The position numbers were made by a program, and so were the translations under genes. Below the pieces are notes generated by a model that saw only the letters and a program-made list of their open reading frames with translations, had not been told where the DNA came from and did not search any database. DNA of 64,000 nt from Brachynemurus nebulosus (taxonomy: Eukaryota; Arthropoda; Insecta; Neuroptera; Myrmeleontidae). This document shows, piece after piece, positions 34,211 through 47,252 of the stretch. The stretch covers positions 21,414,598-21,478,597 of the forward strand of contig JAPWDM010000008.1 in assembly GCA_035578155.1 (NCBI GenBank), given 5' to 3'. Positions within the stretch are counted from its first letter, which is position 1; the number at the start of each line of letters is the position of its first letter.

Positions 34211-35172
34211 GAGGCCACAGTAGTTTTATATCAAAATTAGTAAAGTTACAGCGATTCTATACCAAAAGTAGTAAGGTTACAGCGATTTTGTACCAAAAGT
34301 GATAAGATTACAGCGGTTCTGTACGAAAAGTAGTAAAGTTACAGCAATTCTGTACCAAAAGTAGTAAAGTTACAGCAATTCGTACCAAAAATTAGTAAAA
34401 TCACAGCAATTCTGTACCAAAAGTAGTAAAGATACAGCAATTCTGTACCAAAAGTAGTAAAGTTACAGCAATTCTGTACCAAAAATTAGTAAAATCGCAG
34501 CAATTCTGTACCAAAAGTAGTAAAGATACAGTAATTCTGTACCAAAAGTAGTAAAGTTACAGCAATTCTGTACCAAAAATTAGTAAAATCAGAGCAATTC
34601 TGTGCCAAAAGTAGTAAAGTTACAGCAATTCTGTACTAAAAATTAATAAAATCACAGCAATTTTGTATCAAAAGTAGTAAAGATACAGCAATTCTGTACC
34701 AAAAGTACTAAAGTTACAGCAATTCTGTACCAAAAATTAGTCAAATCACAGCAATTCTGTACCAAAAGTAGTAAAGTTACAGCAATTCTGTACTAAAAAT
34801 TAGTAAAATCACAGCAATTTTGTATTAAAAGTAGTAAGGTTACAGCAACTCTGTACTAAAAATTAGTAAAATCACAGCAATTCTGTACCAAAAGTAGTAA
34901 AGTTACAGCAATTCTGTACCAAAAGTAGTAAAGTTACAGCAATTCTGTACTAAAAATTAGTAAAATCACAGCAATTTTGTACCAAAAGTAGTAAAGATAC
35001 AGCAATTCTGTACCAAAAGTAGTAAAGTTACAGCAATTCTGTACCAAAAATTAGTCAAATCACAGCAATTTTGTACCAAAAGTAGTAAGGTTACAGCAAC
35101 TCTGTACTAAAAATTAGTAAAATCACAGCAATTTTGTACCAAAAATAGTAAGGTAACAACAATTCTATACCA
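34211..35172. repeat. 31-32-bp minisatellite, about 30 units
   Basis: The unit is TTACAGCAATTCTGTACCAA-AAGTAGTAAAG with an alternating variant that has AAAATTAGTAAAATC. In places the two variants alternate, so a two-unit higher-order period is visible. A shorter related array is at 48370-48705, with the same flanking sequence. Confidence 0.95.
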
Positions 35173-35639
35173 AAAAATTTACGATTAAATTTTTCATTAC
35201 AATGATAACTTCATAACAAAAAAAGCGCGAATAGCAGTGCATTTCATTCAAAGAATGTATTTTCAGCTGAAATTTTGCATATAAAAATTTTGTACATGTC
35301 GAAAGTTTATGTGTATATGTCCACTACTTGTCCCGAATTGCTAAATCGTTCCTATGTAGGTCATTCTGCCTCTGACTATACAAATTTGTGCAATGTAAAC
35401 GTAGTTGAAATTTATTTCAAGACCCCCCAAATTAACTGTACACCGGATCCCGCGTTTGGTCGAGCCGCGTTCTACTTACGCCTGTCATCATTTTATACCC
35501 CTCTCGCACAACTTAATAAATTATTAAAATTCAATTTTCCAAAATAAAATGTTTCTAAATCGATCCCTCTTTGTCTTTAACGTTTTCAATGGCCACGAAA
35601 AAAATCCCATCTTTATACTGTAATACGATAATTGAAACA

Positions 35640-36100
35640 AATATTTATATGAAGAAGGCGACGAAATGATAGACATCGTCGTCATCATGGAAGCCGCACG
35701 TGCACGAGGCACGCACACACTTGTCGTCACAAGGTGCGGACCGACGCAATTGAAAACTTTCACGCTCACCCAATGATGATGATTATTTAAATGGTCTGAA
35801 AGAACCCGATACACGATGGCGCGACCATCCCTTGAGAGTTTAATATGAAAGGTTAAACAAGGGTAGCAAAACGGCCAAACCAAACAGCTTTGCTACAGTA
35901 CTATAGAGTCTCGACTTACCTACCGATATAAAACATATTCCAGAGTAGTATATTCATATACAATTTCTCCTCTTTTATTTGATCTATGTGTATGTCGTTC
36001 GAACCACACCGTCGAGGGCCTTCATTTCGGAATGTTTTATGTTACATAATTACTAATCAAACAAATTAAATAGATGGAATTTTAAATTTACCACCGTCTA
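35640..36100. other. GC-richer unique segment
   Basis: This is less AT-rich than its surroundings. A minus-strand GT donor-like site (CGGTAG|GTAAGTCGAG, at 35921) could end an upstream non-coding exon of the minus-strand gene, but no acceptor or frame supports it. The 119-codon minus-strand frame at 35524-35883 has no recognisable features and is not accepted. Confidence 0.2.
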
Positions 36101-36240
36101 AAACATCATCGTTTGAACTTAAATGTCACTGAACGTTAAATAATATTATAAACTGTGAATTTATTATATAACTTCATGGGGACAAAAGCTAACCACGCCA
36201 TTGTAGGATTTTTCGGTCCGGTTTTTATTTTTTGAATCCT

Positions 36241-36260
36241 GGGGGGGGGGGGGGGGGGGG
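36241..36260. repeat. (G)20 homopolymer
   Basis: A run of twenty G in an AT-rich setting. Its length is liable to sequencing error. Confidence 0.9.
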
Positions 36261-36261
36261 T

Positions 36262-36700
36262 GATAAGGATTTTATTCAAAGATTACAAAGAATCAAAATT
36301 TTAAGGAAAGTTGTCGCAAATTGAAATTTCACTCACTCACTGTGACGCCGTTTTGAAAAATAATTGATTGCCTATTAAAAGTATGCTACAGCTCATACCT
36401 TACTGCTAAATTTCAAAAATTTTTCTGTTCTCACATGAAAGATAAACGTCTTTGAAAAAAAAAAAAATAATCAAAATTCTCCTTTATGAAAAAAAAATTT
36501 TCATCAAAATAATTGAGAAATTTTACTATACTTTTCGTCTAAGTTTTATCAATTTTCATTAAAATCAAAAAAAAATATATATTTTGTTTTTTTAAAAAAA
36601 TTAAAAACGGCGATAATTCCAGAACCACTGACCAAAATATGTTAAAATTTTTCTCTTTTTAATATCCCATATGTAAATTTATGTTGGACCTAATTTCATT
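36262..36700 (+). repeat. dispersed repeat, copy 2
   Basis: GATTACAAAGAATCAAAATTTTA and the stretch around TATTAAAAGTATGCTACAGC correspond to 17380-17400 and 17880-17930, including the ATTTCAAAAATT(T/G)TTC block. Confidence 0.5.
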
Positions 36701-36740
36701 TCTCTAACCTCAGTAGATCTGGAAATATTAATTTAAACGT

Positions 36741-37085
36741 TAATGGGTCATACACAATCAATGAACTAAGGAATAAGAAATAAGAAATAAGAAATAAGGA
36801 ATAAGAAATATGCCATCTAGTGACGTTGAATGGAACTTTAACGTAACTGCCCATAGATATATGTATTTAGGTATATTTTTACATCAAAATTCATAAAAAA
36901 ATAACGTTCGTGATGACTTTTTTTGTCACTAAAGTGGAAAAAATCACGAATTTTGACGTACAAAAGTACCTACATATTTATATCTATGAGCAGTTACGTT
37001 AAAGTTCCACTCAACGTCACTAGATGGTATACTTCTTATTCCTTATTTCTTATTCCTTATTTCATTGATTGTGTAGACACCCTAA
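36741..37085 (+). mobile_element. 345-bp palindromic MITE, copy 1
   Basis: The left end is TAATGGGTCATACACAATCA and the right end (complement) TTAGGGTGTCTACACAATCA. The inner arms carry GGAATAAGAAATAAG tracts, TCTAGTGACGTTGA(A/G)TGGAA and CTTTAACGTAACTGC in mirror order, so the element is one long imperfect hairpin. The same unit in the opposite orientation is at 56023-56366. No TSD could be agreed. Confidence 0.8.
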
Positions 37086-37336
37086 CATACGTACATACAT
37101 ATTAGGAAGGAAAGACTAGGAATTTATTATAACTAATTCATATAATAAATAAAATTTGGAATTACTTTGGTGTAAAGTACAAAAATGTTTTCAACGTTAG
37201 CTATTGGCTCCACGAAGCCACATTTTTTTCTAAATTAAGTATTATAAAATTGATTTAAGTTAGTCTAACTATTTGAAATTGGCAAACGTTTCGGCTTTTA
37301 TTGAAATTTCCGTTTTTACTATAAAAGTATCAACAT

Positions 37337-37590
37337 TTGGCTAGTACCAAGAGATCCGGGTTCGAGTCCTATCCGATCCAGTTTTGATAATTTTTCAAAC
37401 ACTATGTGAATTTTAATTAACATAATGAATTGGCCATTTGCCAAAGTACATCGAGTGCTCTAGTATCAGCCAAAGCTGGACATTAGGTGAACATATGAAT
37501 ATTGGTGTATGTTTAAAATACGGACAAAAGTCCGCCATGCATTGATAATGTTTCACAGGTACTCGATAACATTTGAAATTAAAAAATGTA
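37337..37590 (+). repeat. SINE, 5'-truncated, same family as 2033-2306
   Basis: It starts in the anticodon arm (TTGGCTAGTACCAAGAGATC), keeps the B box GGTTCGAGTCC and then the full body to AACATTTGAAATT. Identity to 2033-2306 is high throughout. Confidence 0.85.
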
Positions 37591-37659
37591 ACTGCGTCTC
37601 GCATCAAAGAGAGGATGTGTTTGATTGATTATCGGAATTGGATTGGCACTCGAACAAAC

Positions 37660-37771
37660 GGTCGGTGGCCTAATTGGTAAGGCGCTTGGCTAGTACCAAG
37701 AGATCCGGGTTCGAGTCCCAGCCGATCCAGTTTTGATAATTTTTCAAACACTATGTAAATTTTAATTAACA
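37660..37771 (+). repeat. SINE, full head and short body
   Basis: An A box (GTGGCCTAATTGG) and a B box are present; the anticodon loop has lost a base (CTAGTA). The body stops after ATGTAAATTTTAATTAAC. The 35 bp before the head (GATTGATTATCGGAATTGGA) match the 35 bp before the head at 2033, so that leader is part of the repeated unit. Confidence 0.8.
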
Positions 37772-38884
37772 TTTTTCTCAAAAAATATACATTAACTAGT
37801 AAATAGACAATTTTATTATTTAACTTTTCCACCATTAAATTAAAATAAAGTACAGTGGATTCATGGTAAAAAATTATTATCAGAATCTAATATTCAATGT
37901 TTTGACATTTAACATTCATGAAATGTATTTAGGGCTGAAGATTGTTTATTTTAAAAGACAATAGCGATTATTTAATCTAGTTAAGTCGAGCTTATACATT
38001 CATATTGTACCCGTGTAGATTATATTATATTTATCATTATATATTGCAATATGGTATTAACACAAAACGATGATGAAGAACGAGCGACCAACCTATACAC
38101 GTATACGTGCCAGTGAGCGGGAGAACACCAGTGGAGGGGGGAAGATGTGCAAGTAATAATACGTAGAGAGCTATGTAGATGGGAGAGAATCAGGAATAAC
38201 AATTGAATCACACTGGAAGGTAGAAACAAATGATGTGTATTATCCAATGGAAGAAATAATAAACTTGATATTACAATTTATACAGATGGCGGTAGTAGAG
38301 CTACCGTGTATTCCTATTTCCTCTACTTCATATTATTATTCTACGGTATACGAAAAAGTTTTATTCACTAACACTGACACGAAATGTATTTTAGGTAGGA
38401 ATATATGTATGTGTACACAGTTTTATAATATACATCTTCTACCTAACAATAATGGTTTTTCATTTAAATATATAATAATTTAAATAACATTCTATTGTAT
38501 GACAGTTGAAACAGTAGCTCTACTATGTGCTGCCATCTTATTTAATGAATATTAAATACAATTCTGTTTGAATTTAATTTAATCATGAAGAATAAATTAA
38601 AAAAATTTCCATTATATTGTTATTTTTTGTTAGTTAAATAATATAAATTAAAATTTGAGACGAGTTTAATTATTTAATAATATTTTGAGGTATTCAAATT
38701 TTGAGCATATTTTTTTCTCTTACAGTCATATTTTTATTATTTCCTCTTTATTTACTCAAAAGACTCTCTTAAAGCTCCTCCAATTTTATTTTTCAGTTTT
38801 AAAATTAAGCTACTCTTTTTTTGATATGTTCCAACACTTCTACCATAAAAAAAGAGTGTGCAATTCGTGTCTGAGGTATCTGTG
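37772..38884. other. no gene recognised
   Basis: A moderately GC-rich patch at 38070-38210 stands out, but no frame or splice pair convinces. Confidence 0.4.
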
Positions 38885-39189
38885 TAGGGCCAGCTTAGCC
38901 AATAGGCCAACCTAGGCCATGGCCTAGGGGCGGCCAGTTTTTAGGGGCGGAAGATTTTGAAAACAGGGCGGAAAAATTTGTAATTGACGTTTTTATTTTT
39001 GCTTGTCAGTTTTTAGGTTTTTAGGACAAGGCGGCCAAATTTTAATTTTTTTTTTGCTTGTCAGTTATTTTCTAAAAGTAAGTTTGAAAAAAAGTAGGAA
39101 AAATTAAGATTTGCTTCTTTTCAACCAAAAAGGTAGGGGCGGCATTTTTACGATGCCTAGGGGGGCCACTTAGGGTTAATCCGACCCTA
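38885..39189. mobile_element. hAT-like MITE, family 2
   Basis: The ends TAGGGCCAGCTTAGCC and TAGGGTCGGATTAACC (complement of the right) are inverted. The 8-bp flanks TATCTGTG and TATCTAGG agree at 6 of 8. The interior has GGGGCGG(A/C) blocks and matches the complement of 7018-7257 around GGCATTTTTACGATGCC. Confidence 0.75.
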
Positions 39190-41029
39190 TATCTAGGTGT
39201 CTAAAATCTACAATTTAGAGACAATAAGATAACAATTTAAATGCAACTGTCACCTTACTAAATACATTTGTGAATTTTAAGCACTTAAATACATTTAGGA
39301 GGCAGTTCAATTTACAAGAAAAAGTGCATTTTCAAACAACGAATTTTTTAATATTTTTCACTGAATCCTGTCAGTTAATTTGATGGCATAGATTTTTTAT
39401 TTATACTAAATGCATTAGCGTTTCGTGATTCGACTACGAAACATTAAAAATCGCTTTTGACAAATTTAAACAAATGACAGTTCAGTCAGATTGTCAACCG
39501 ACGCATGTTTCAGAGATAATATGTATTTTCAAATTTTCTTAGAAGCATGTACTACATTTTGGGAACTTTATAAAGCAACAATCAATTTAGATTTAACTTA
39601 CAAGTAATTTAATTATACTTTACCCCATGTTCCCCTACATATTATTTAAATATAACATTACAAAATTTCATTATTCTTATATCGTTTAGTTTTCAACATT
39701 AATTGAGTCTTGTGTAGATATAATAAATATATAATATAATGCCGTTTAAAGTTACTGGTGTTAAAAAGAATTAAAGGTCATTCTGACATTTAAAACTGTA
39801 ATATTATACATTTTTTTATTAATAAAACTAAACCCCCCTCACATATAAAAATATTTTTTTTCATCATATTTAATATTGAGAATGGAATAGCAGTCTCAAA
39901 CGTGTACCGAAGATATTTAAATATTTAACTACGTATTAAGGCAATCGTCAAAAAAATTGATTTTTTTAAAATGATTTTTTCACATTTCGCAAATTTTAAT
40001 TTTTGATGATGCTTTACAAACAAAAGATCTAAGCGATTTCAAACATTTTAAAACCAATTTTACAAAAGGTAAGAAATTTTGGAAAAGATAGAAAACCAAC
40101 GGGTGACCGAGTGTGCTTAGGCGCCAGCACTTGCAGACTCGAGTAGGTCGAGAGTTCGAATCTCGCAGCCGACTATGCTCGTGACGGTTTTCTGCAGTTA
40201 CCTTTCACAATTTCAAATGAATATCGATACAGTTTCTTAAAAAGTGAGCTACAGACACATACGTCTATCAAATCCTAGCCCTCACAGCACTTTCCTTATC
40301 CCCCCACTCAGATCATAATGAAATAAAAATTGTAATTTAGGATTGAATTAATAAAGTTAGTAATAATATATGTATGCTGTGTTTCAGGAGATAAATCAAG
40401 TAAATTTTCAATAAAGAAAAAATTATTGGTAGATTTTTAATGGAACACTCTGTATTCAAAGCGATACAATTATAAAAATCATCAAAGCAAAACAAATTGA
40501 ATAACACTTGAAAAATAATAACACTAAAGCTTAACATAATATAATATCGTTTATATACATATGGTGTAGATATCTACATATTTCTATATAGAAATAAAAA
40601 TATAAAAATAATTCAGGAATATAAATACAAAAATATTTTTAAATATCAAATTTAAAATGTTTTTTAACTATAATTGTAAAACAAAGCACAAAATTGAAAA
40701 ATATATAACCAGTTAATATTATGTACGTCTCTATAATTACATACAGGAAAATACAAATAATTCCAAATAATTCTTGAATAGACTTTTCTAGAACATTTTG
40801 TAATAGTACATGTAAATAATAAAAATATAAGATAAATCATTCAGTAATGAATTTAATGATTCAATATCAAATCCATATAGAAGTTCATTGCAATAATTCT
40901 TTTATTTCAAAAGGATAAAAATTTATTTCTATGACGTCATCAAGTACCATCAACCGTTTCTTGACTAAAAAGCTTTTACTACTATTCCTTTCATTTTTTA
41001 TAAAATTAAAGCTATGAAAATAAATTAAA
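39190..41029. other. AT-rich sequence with one tRNA-like head
   Basis: Apart from the tRNA-Leu-like SINE head at 40096-40173 I see no frame, splice pair or repeat end. Confidence 0.4.
40096..40173 (+). repeat. tRNA-Leu-like SINE head
   Basis: GGTGACCGAGTGTGCTTAGG (A box and D arm), CGCCAGCACTTGCAGAC (anticodon arm), a long variable arm (CTCGAGTAGGTCGAG) and a B box GAGTTCGAATCTC follow the class II tRNA layout of tRNA-Leu/Ser. The acceptor stem is poor and there is unrelated sequence after it (to about 40330), so a SINE head is more likely than a tRNA gene. Confidence 0.6.
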
Positions 41030-41593
41030 GTAAAAAAATGTTTTTTTTAGAAAAAGCTTTTATTTAAAAATGGGCTAAAAAAAAATAAAATAACTTTTGA
41101 GTGAAGTTTGAAGCAATATGCAACGTAATTTATAAAAGCTTGAGGCGTTATCATTAATTATTTCTGTTTTGGATGTTTTGGATATAAGTGTAGCTACTTT
41201 ACTTTTCAGTAGTAACCAAACTGATTTAAACGCCTCAAGCTTTTATAAATTACGTTGCATATTGCTTCAAACTTATAAATTACGTTGCATATTGCTTCAA
41301 AAGTTATTTTATATTTTTTAGCCCATTTTTAAATAAAACCTTTTTCTAAAAAAACATTTTTTTTACTTTAATTTATTTTCTACTTTTTAGTCTGATTACA
41401 ATTCATTTAAAAAAAATTATAGAAGTAATTTTTTTACCTGTATTTTAATCGGTCAACTTACCCTAGTCAAACATAACAATGGAAACAAAAAATTGCAATG
41501 TAAAATCAATGGACAATATTTGACAATTCGAAATGTCAAAAAGTTGCACAGGACTAAAAATCAACAATTTTGGTTCGGGGCAATTTAGGACAA
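41030..41593 (+). repeat. long-TIR repeat, copy 2
   Basis: This matches 15617-16170 in the opposite orientation, including the one-sided extension with TGACAATTCGAAATGTCAAA. Near 41270-41300 a 30-bp block (TATAAATTACGTTGCATATT) is duplicated in tandem. Confidence 0.8.
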
Positions 41594-44523
41594 CGCAAAA
41601 TTTGAAACCGGTCAGCAAAAGAATGTTTTCTTAGGAGCTACTTTTCATTAATTTTTGTTATAACTCGGTATCGATAATTTTCAATAAGGAAAACTACATT
41701 TTAATAGTCCCAATATATTTGGAATACCCACATCTTACTCCGCTTAAGCCTTCAAAAATTTCGTTATTTTTTCACTACGACACACGATCTAGAAGATATT
41801 TACGATCAATGTTTTTGATAACGAAAAGTATTATTTATAAATAAACATAATAAAAAAACAGGTACATTTTATGATAGACCGACTTCAGAAGTATTTCAAA
41901 AATTTCACACATCGAATAAGTGCTACTATAGATAATTTTTTCAAGCCATTTGAGTTGTTGAAATTTTCTTGTACGAAAACCGCGTTCTATGGAGACCGCG
42001 TTATAGGAGACTTATTGCAATTTCATATCGCGTTCTATGGAAACCGCATAATAAGGATACTGCGGTATAAGAGACTTGATCGTAATAATTATAGATTCTA
42101 TCATTATCGATATTTTCATTTCATTTATAAAATTTCAAACTATGCTATAATGATCGAAAATGAAGTAAATACTCTATAGTTGCTTACTTACTAATCAGCC
42201 TGTATATAGAGTGCTCATTCTTCATTTTATTTGTGTTTATTCACCTGTCTCTCCATCTATCGGTTATCGCGCATATTGAAATATGAAACTAGGTACCTCA
42301 CACAATACATTATGTAGGACTTGGACAAAAATTAATTACTTTAAAAGCACCTATGTATGATGTAAAGTGGCGGGTGGTTTAGGTTTCTAGTGGGAAAGGG
42401 GAAGGTGAATGCCTGGCCCGCAGTCAAACAATTCATTTGATATTTTTTTTATTGACAATAATAATCAAACATGCATCACACAATCATGAAAAATGGACAA
42501 GTCGAATCGTCAAGTCAGCAACACACATGAGATGTGACAAGTTGTAGAAAAAAATTTATATTCATTGATATTATAAATAATTTACTAAGTAATCGAAAAA
42601 GTGCAATAAATATCGCGTAACACTCAAGAGGGGCGAGAGGATTCACGTAGATACTATGGAAATTTTGGTAGAGAAATAGGAAGAGTCTAAATAAGGTGTC
42701 TAGTTACTCCAATAATTGGGTTTTTGAATAAAAAATAAATATCATTTTTTTATTTCAAATCTATATCATAAATAATATTGATAATCGATGCGAAAAATTT
42801 TTTAAAAATGATATATAATAAATAGGTACCGGGTTTCTTCGGACAGGTCAGGACCGTACTTATTTCAATAAAAATTTGCAACTAAATTACATTAAATTAT
42901 GCACATTTGAATGAATATAATTGGTCAAAAATTACATTTTTCACCATTTAGAATAACTACTAACAGCATTTTTTATTTGACGAAAGTAAGAAAATTCAAG
43001 AAATCGGAAAAAATTTTTGTAAAAATATTGAAAAGTTGTTGAATATTTAGACGGTCCGCTATATATAATAGCTAAGACGTACGTATTTACTAAGATTTTT
43101 TATTATTGAAAAACAAATTTTTAACAAGCCACTATACTTCTATCTCTCAAAATTGAAAACATTAAAAAAAGGTGAATTTATTTAATTTAAATGACATGTC
43201 ACATAAATCACATACTTAATATAAACAAAAATACTTTTGATAGTCAATTAAAATTACAGTGGCACTTTTCAATTGTGTAGGAAATAAATAAAAGAAAAAA
43301 AAGGATGTTTACATAAAATACGTATAAATAATATTTTGATACACATATGTATGTGTGTGTATGTAACTTGTGTACGTTGTTTTTATGAAAATATTTTGAA
43401 CTTTTAGTCACATTGAGTGCAATATGTATACCTGCATATGCTAAAGATGAAACTGTCTGATCCGAAAGAAATCCGATACCTGATAATAAATAATAAATTA
43501 ATTAAAACTTGAAAAATTTTTAAAAATATCATTTGGTTAAAAACAGCACTACAAAAGATTGAGATGTCTATGACGTCATAAAGATAATATGTCAAAAGTG
43601 TCAGCATTATTAAAATTTAGTAGGAAAAATTATTGGTGGTTGTTTCATTGATTTCGACGTTCAGAATCTTGAGGGATATTTTTTCCGGATTTATTTTTGT
43701 ATTGCTATCATAAAGTGGTACAAAACAAGCTCGATATTTCTTTAAATTAGACATTTTTAATAAGTTATTCAATACAGTGATGTTTTATAGCAAGTAATAA
43801 TTTAGATAGAAACAACAATTTCACAACAACAATGATTTCATAGTATACCCAATTTCAAATACAACTGAGCATGAGTCATCTTTAAATAATTAAATAATTA
43901 TTTTATTCGAAACAAATAAATCTTCTATTCTTTTCTAAAGACAAATTACAAATTTAGAATTTACGAAAGTGCAATAATGAAAGAGATAATGCCAAGAAAA
44001 CGGAAATTATTTAAATTCATAAATGATGAATCATGGTTAAATTTAAGTGAAATGGATTATAATAATAATTTTATAGCAACAATAATCTAATTGAAAATAA
44101 AAAGACACTAATGTACCTATGTTCAGGCCATTTATTACGTCACATAAGCGCTCAGAAACTATCGATCCGTTATCGGTTCTAAGTTTAAAAATTTATTTTT
44201 AATTTAACTTCTTAAATATTACGTTTAAAAAAAAATAAAAAGAGTTTTCTTATAAAACTTATATATGATCTTTCCATTTATGACAAAAAAAAATTCTTCA
44301 AAAACCTAATTATAGGAATAATTTAAGCAGTGCGTTATATGAGCAGAATAATCATTATGGTATTATTAACAATTAATTTTAAATTTTTTATTAAACCTAA
44401 CCTAACTATTTTCTAACCTAACGTTTATCTTCTATTTCTCTGTTATTTATTGACAGATTTTAAAAATTTGTTCACCGATTTATTAGATTTGGTCCATATT
44501 TTAGTTAAATATTAAACTACATA
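41594..44523. other. no gene recognised
   Basis: AT-rich. A small area at 41975-42075 repeats GCGTTCTATGGA(G/A)ACCGC and GTTATAGGAGAC-type words, which look like the terminal words of a pogo-like element, but no paired ends are visible. Confidence 0.4.
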
Positions 44524-44812
44524 CTGTAGAACCCCTCATAAGTTTTAAACCTCTTGTAAGTTATATTTTGAACCTCTCATAAGTTATATTTTCTCCTTTT
44601 TTGCTGCTCCTACTACAGTTACAAGCGCATGCGTAGTTCTATAGTAGCGAATGCGCGGTTAGTTAAAGTATAATTATAATGCGTACTCTTGGAAAGGTAT
44701 AACGCACATGTGTCAAATTTGTTAACACAATTTTGATGGGAGAATAGAGTGGAATTATAACTTATGAGAGGTTTTTTGATCCCAACTGTATAACTTATGG
44801 GGGGTTCTACTG
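44524..44812. mobile_element. 289-bp TA-flanked MITE with CAGTAGAACCCC ends
   Basis: The left end CTGTAGAACCCCTCATAAGT and the right end (complement CAGTAGAACCCCCCATAAGT) are inverted over about 24 bp, with TA on both sides. CCTC(T)CATAAGTTAT words are repeated three times near the left tip and once inside the right. Consistent with pogo-like elements. Confidence 0.8.
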
Positions 44813-45009
44813 TACTACATTATCCACACTACGAGACTTCTCCATTATTGATAAATAACAGCTTGATAAAAGCAAAATTGGTCATCAAGTTTCTCGTCTC
44901 TCAGATCATCAAGTCCTAATAATTTTCGTTCAATCTACACTTCATTCTTAACGTTCATTACTTTTTTCAAATTTTTCTGGTGACAAGATTCGGGGACAAC
45001 AATTTTTAA

Positions 45010-45931
45010 CCCTAGAATCATACGTTAGTCTACGAGTCAAGTTAATCATACATCGGCGTCGTTTCGACGAATGGACTTTTTACGGGGAGTTTTAGAGTTT
45101 ATTTGCAAAAAACTTTTTTTTTACATAACAATACTACAAAAGCGAACAAAATATTTAAAAAAATTGGATTTGGAAAAATTTCTTAATATAAATATTTATT
45201 AATTTTTTTAATCTTTTTATCAATGCATATTTTCACTATAAAAATTAAAAAATAGATAAATACATCAATTGTATCATAAAACATGTCTTTCAAATAATTA
45301 ATTTATGAACTATTATGATTCAGTGGACATGTGTGACTTTACAGAATGTGAAATTTCTCAGTCATAAATATTCCTATAGATATGTAGTTATTTCCTCATT
45401 AGGCACATTTGTAAATTTTCTAAAATTTGTTAGTAATTTTTAGAATAAGATCTCAAAAAATAATAAAAATTAAAATATTTTCCATAAAATAAATTGTTAA
45501 CCTTTTATTAACTCACTTGAAACGCATTCTTTAGTTTTCGATTCATTATATTAAAACTTCAGTATTATGTCGGCTCTATAAGTCAAACAGCTGTAATCAT
45601 CTTTCACATTATCATAATCATTGAATAAATTAATTATAACATCCATATCTTTAATAAATTTTAGAAAAATTAGGAAAACTTTTATATGTGGAGTACAAAA
45701 TCTTTAAAAAAAAATATGGGTTAATCATACATCGTCGTCCTTTTGACGCACACTATTTCAGTATAAAAAAAACGACAATAGCTATAAACAAAATTTATAC
45801 GTCTTATGTGTTATAATAAAAAATAAATTAGATAACAGAAGTTTCACAGCAAGCAGGCACCGACAAGTTGTAGTATTGGAGCAGGTAGAGAAGTTCGTTC
45901 GTCGTTTTGACGAGTACGTATGATTCTAGGG
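45010..45931 (+). mobile_element. piggyBac-like MITE, copy A
   Basis: CCCTAGAATCATACGT inverted ends lie between perfect TTAA duplications (45006-45009, 45932-45935). Inside, ATCATACATCG(G/T)CGTC followed by a GACG palindrome occurs near both ends. The interior matches 52060-52963 in the opposite orientation over its whole length. No frame, so mobility would have needed an outside transposase. Confidence 0.9.
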
Positions 45932-45935
45932 TTAA

Positions 45936-47100
45936 ACGTCTCCCCTCAAAAAAATAAAGAATAAACAAAAAAAGTTTGAAGTCGTACCCTACACGATGCT
46001 CTTAGAGAAAATATTTTCTTCCATTTTTCAAGTTATCCCTTAAAATTAACCCTCAGAATCAAAATTCAACTTCACATCTATAATTGAACCATCAAACCAT
46101 ACCTCTTTGCTGAATTTTTAATCGAATAGTTCCAGAGAAAGTCGCCTGTGACAGACGGGGAAACACCAAAATGATTCCATAATTGTTCCGTTTTACCAGT
46201 TTTGATACGGAACACTAAAAACGACATTTTTTGATGACGTTCCCAAAAAATTGCCGTTCTAGGCCTGGACTTCACGGACCATCCCGAGACAACCCATATT
46301 ATACAGAAAACATATCAAATTAAAAACATCTTACATATTTTAAAAATAGATCCGTAATATTAGAAATACCTACGTAGATAATATCCATGTGAACATAATT
46401 CCCGAAGACGCGAGGAGAGCGAGGGGTGTATAATTGGAGCATCCCATCGTATTCCCGTACCTATATACAAACATATGTATCTACCAATGTTCCACATCAT
46501 TGGCATCGCATTCTGTGCGAGTATGTAATGAATAACTACTACTTGTAATATCCACGACGGAACAATACCTATATACAGATTTACTACTACATCTAAAACA
46601 GAGAGTTAAACTCAAATAGCCTTTATTTTACGTGCTTCGAAAACTTTTAAGGGACATAAAAAAGGCAATCACAACACATAACGCTGTGTGTATTGGATGT
46701 GTTAGTTGAATCAGATGTCGTTATTGAGTAGGTATTGTCTCTCAGAGAGTACCAATGGGACACATTTAGATTTTTTTTGTAACAATAATACATTTTACCT
46801 AACCACTTGAAGCCTTCACTCATTCACTCATTCCAGCCTCAGTGGGTACGAGAGGACGATATCCGTATACCCATTATATCTTGTTTTACGGCGTGTAGTA
46901 CAGGAATACGACTTATTGAAGATTATTGGGCGGGATGCGCCCGGATTCCCGGCGTTGGAATGGTGGGGTTTGAAACTGTTCTACTTTACAATGATTATAA
47001 GGTTCATTTTTTATTTCTAATCGAAAATCGGTGTTAGATGCCTAATTTCAGTTAAGATCGATTTACCTCTTCAATAATTTTATCCATCAAATTTCTATTA
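45936..47100. other. no gene recognised; some GC-richer patches
   Basis: Patches at 46130-46290 and 46800-47000 are less AT-rich. The 76-codon frame at 46807-47037 (+) has mixed composition but no family that I know and no splice context. The segment 47040-47100 is the start of the minisatellite-bearing repeat also found at 34140-34210. Confidence 0.35.
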
Positions 47101-47252
47101 GTCTGATAGCACTAAATTTTATCTATAAATTAATTTTAGAATAGACATAAAAATTTTTTAAAAAGAGATTCTTGTAGGGATTCCCGAGGAGAACATTTGT
47201 GTAAAATGTTAACTCCCGAAAATGTTTTTTTATATCATGAATAGCGTTTTTT

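Noticed and set aside
34211..35172. CRISPR-like regular repeats
   Set aside because: The units are contiguous, with no unique spacers, and the genome is eukaryotic. It is a minisatellite.
35524..35883. 119-codon minus-strand frame in a GC-richer patch
   Set aside because: No family resemblance, no matching acceptor and donor around it, and no conserved-looking block. Probably chance.
40096..40173. Functional tRNA-Leu gene
   Set aside because: The acceptor stem does not pair properly and the 5' side is changed.
46807..47037. 76-codon plus-strand frame of mixed composition
   Set aside because: No recognised family, no splice or promoter context, and the same length arises by chance in a window of this size.
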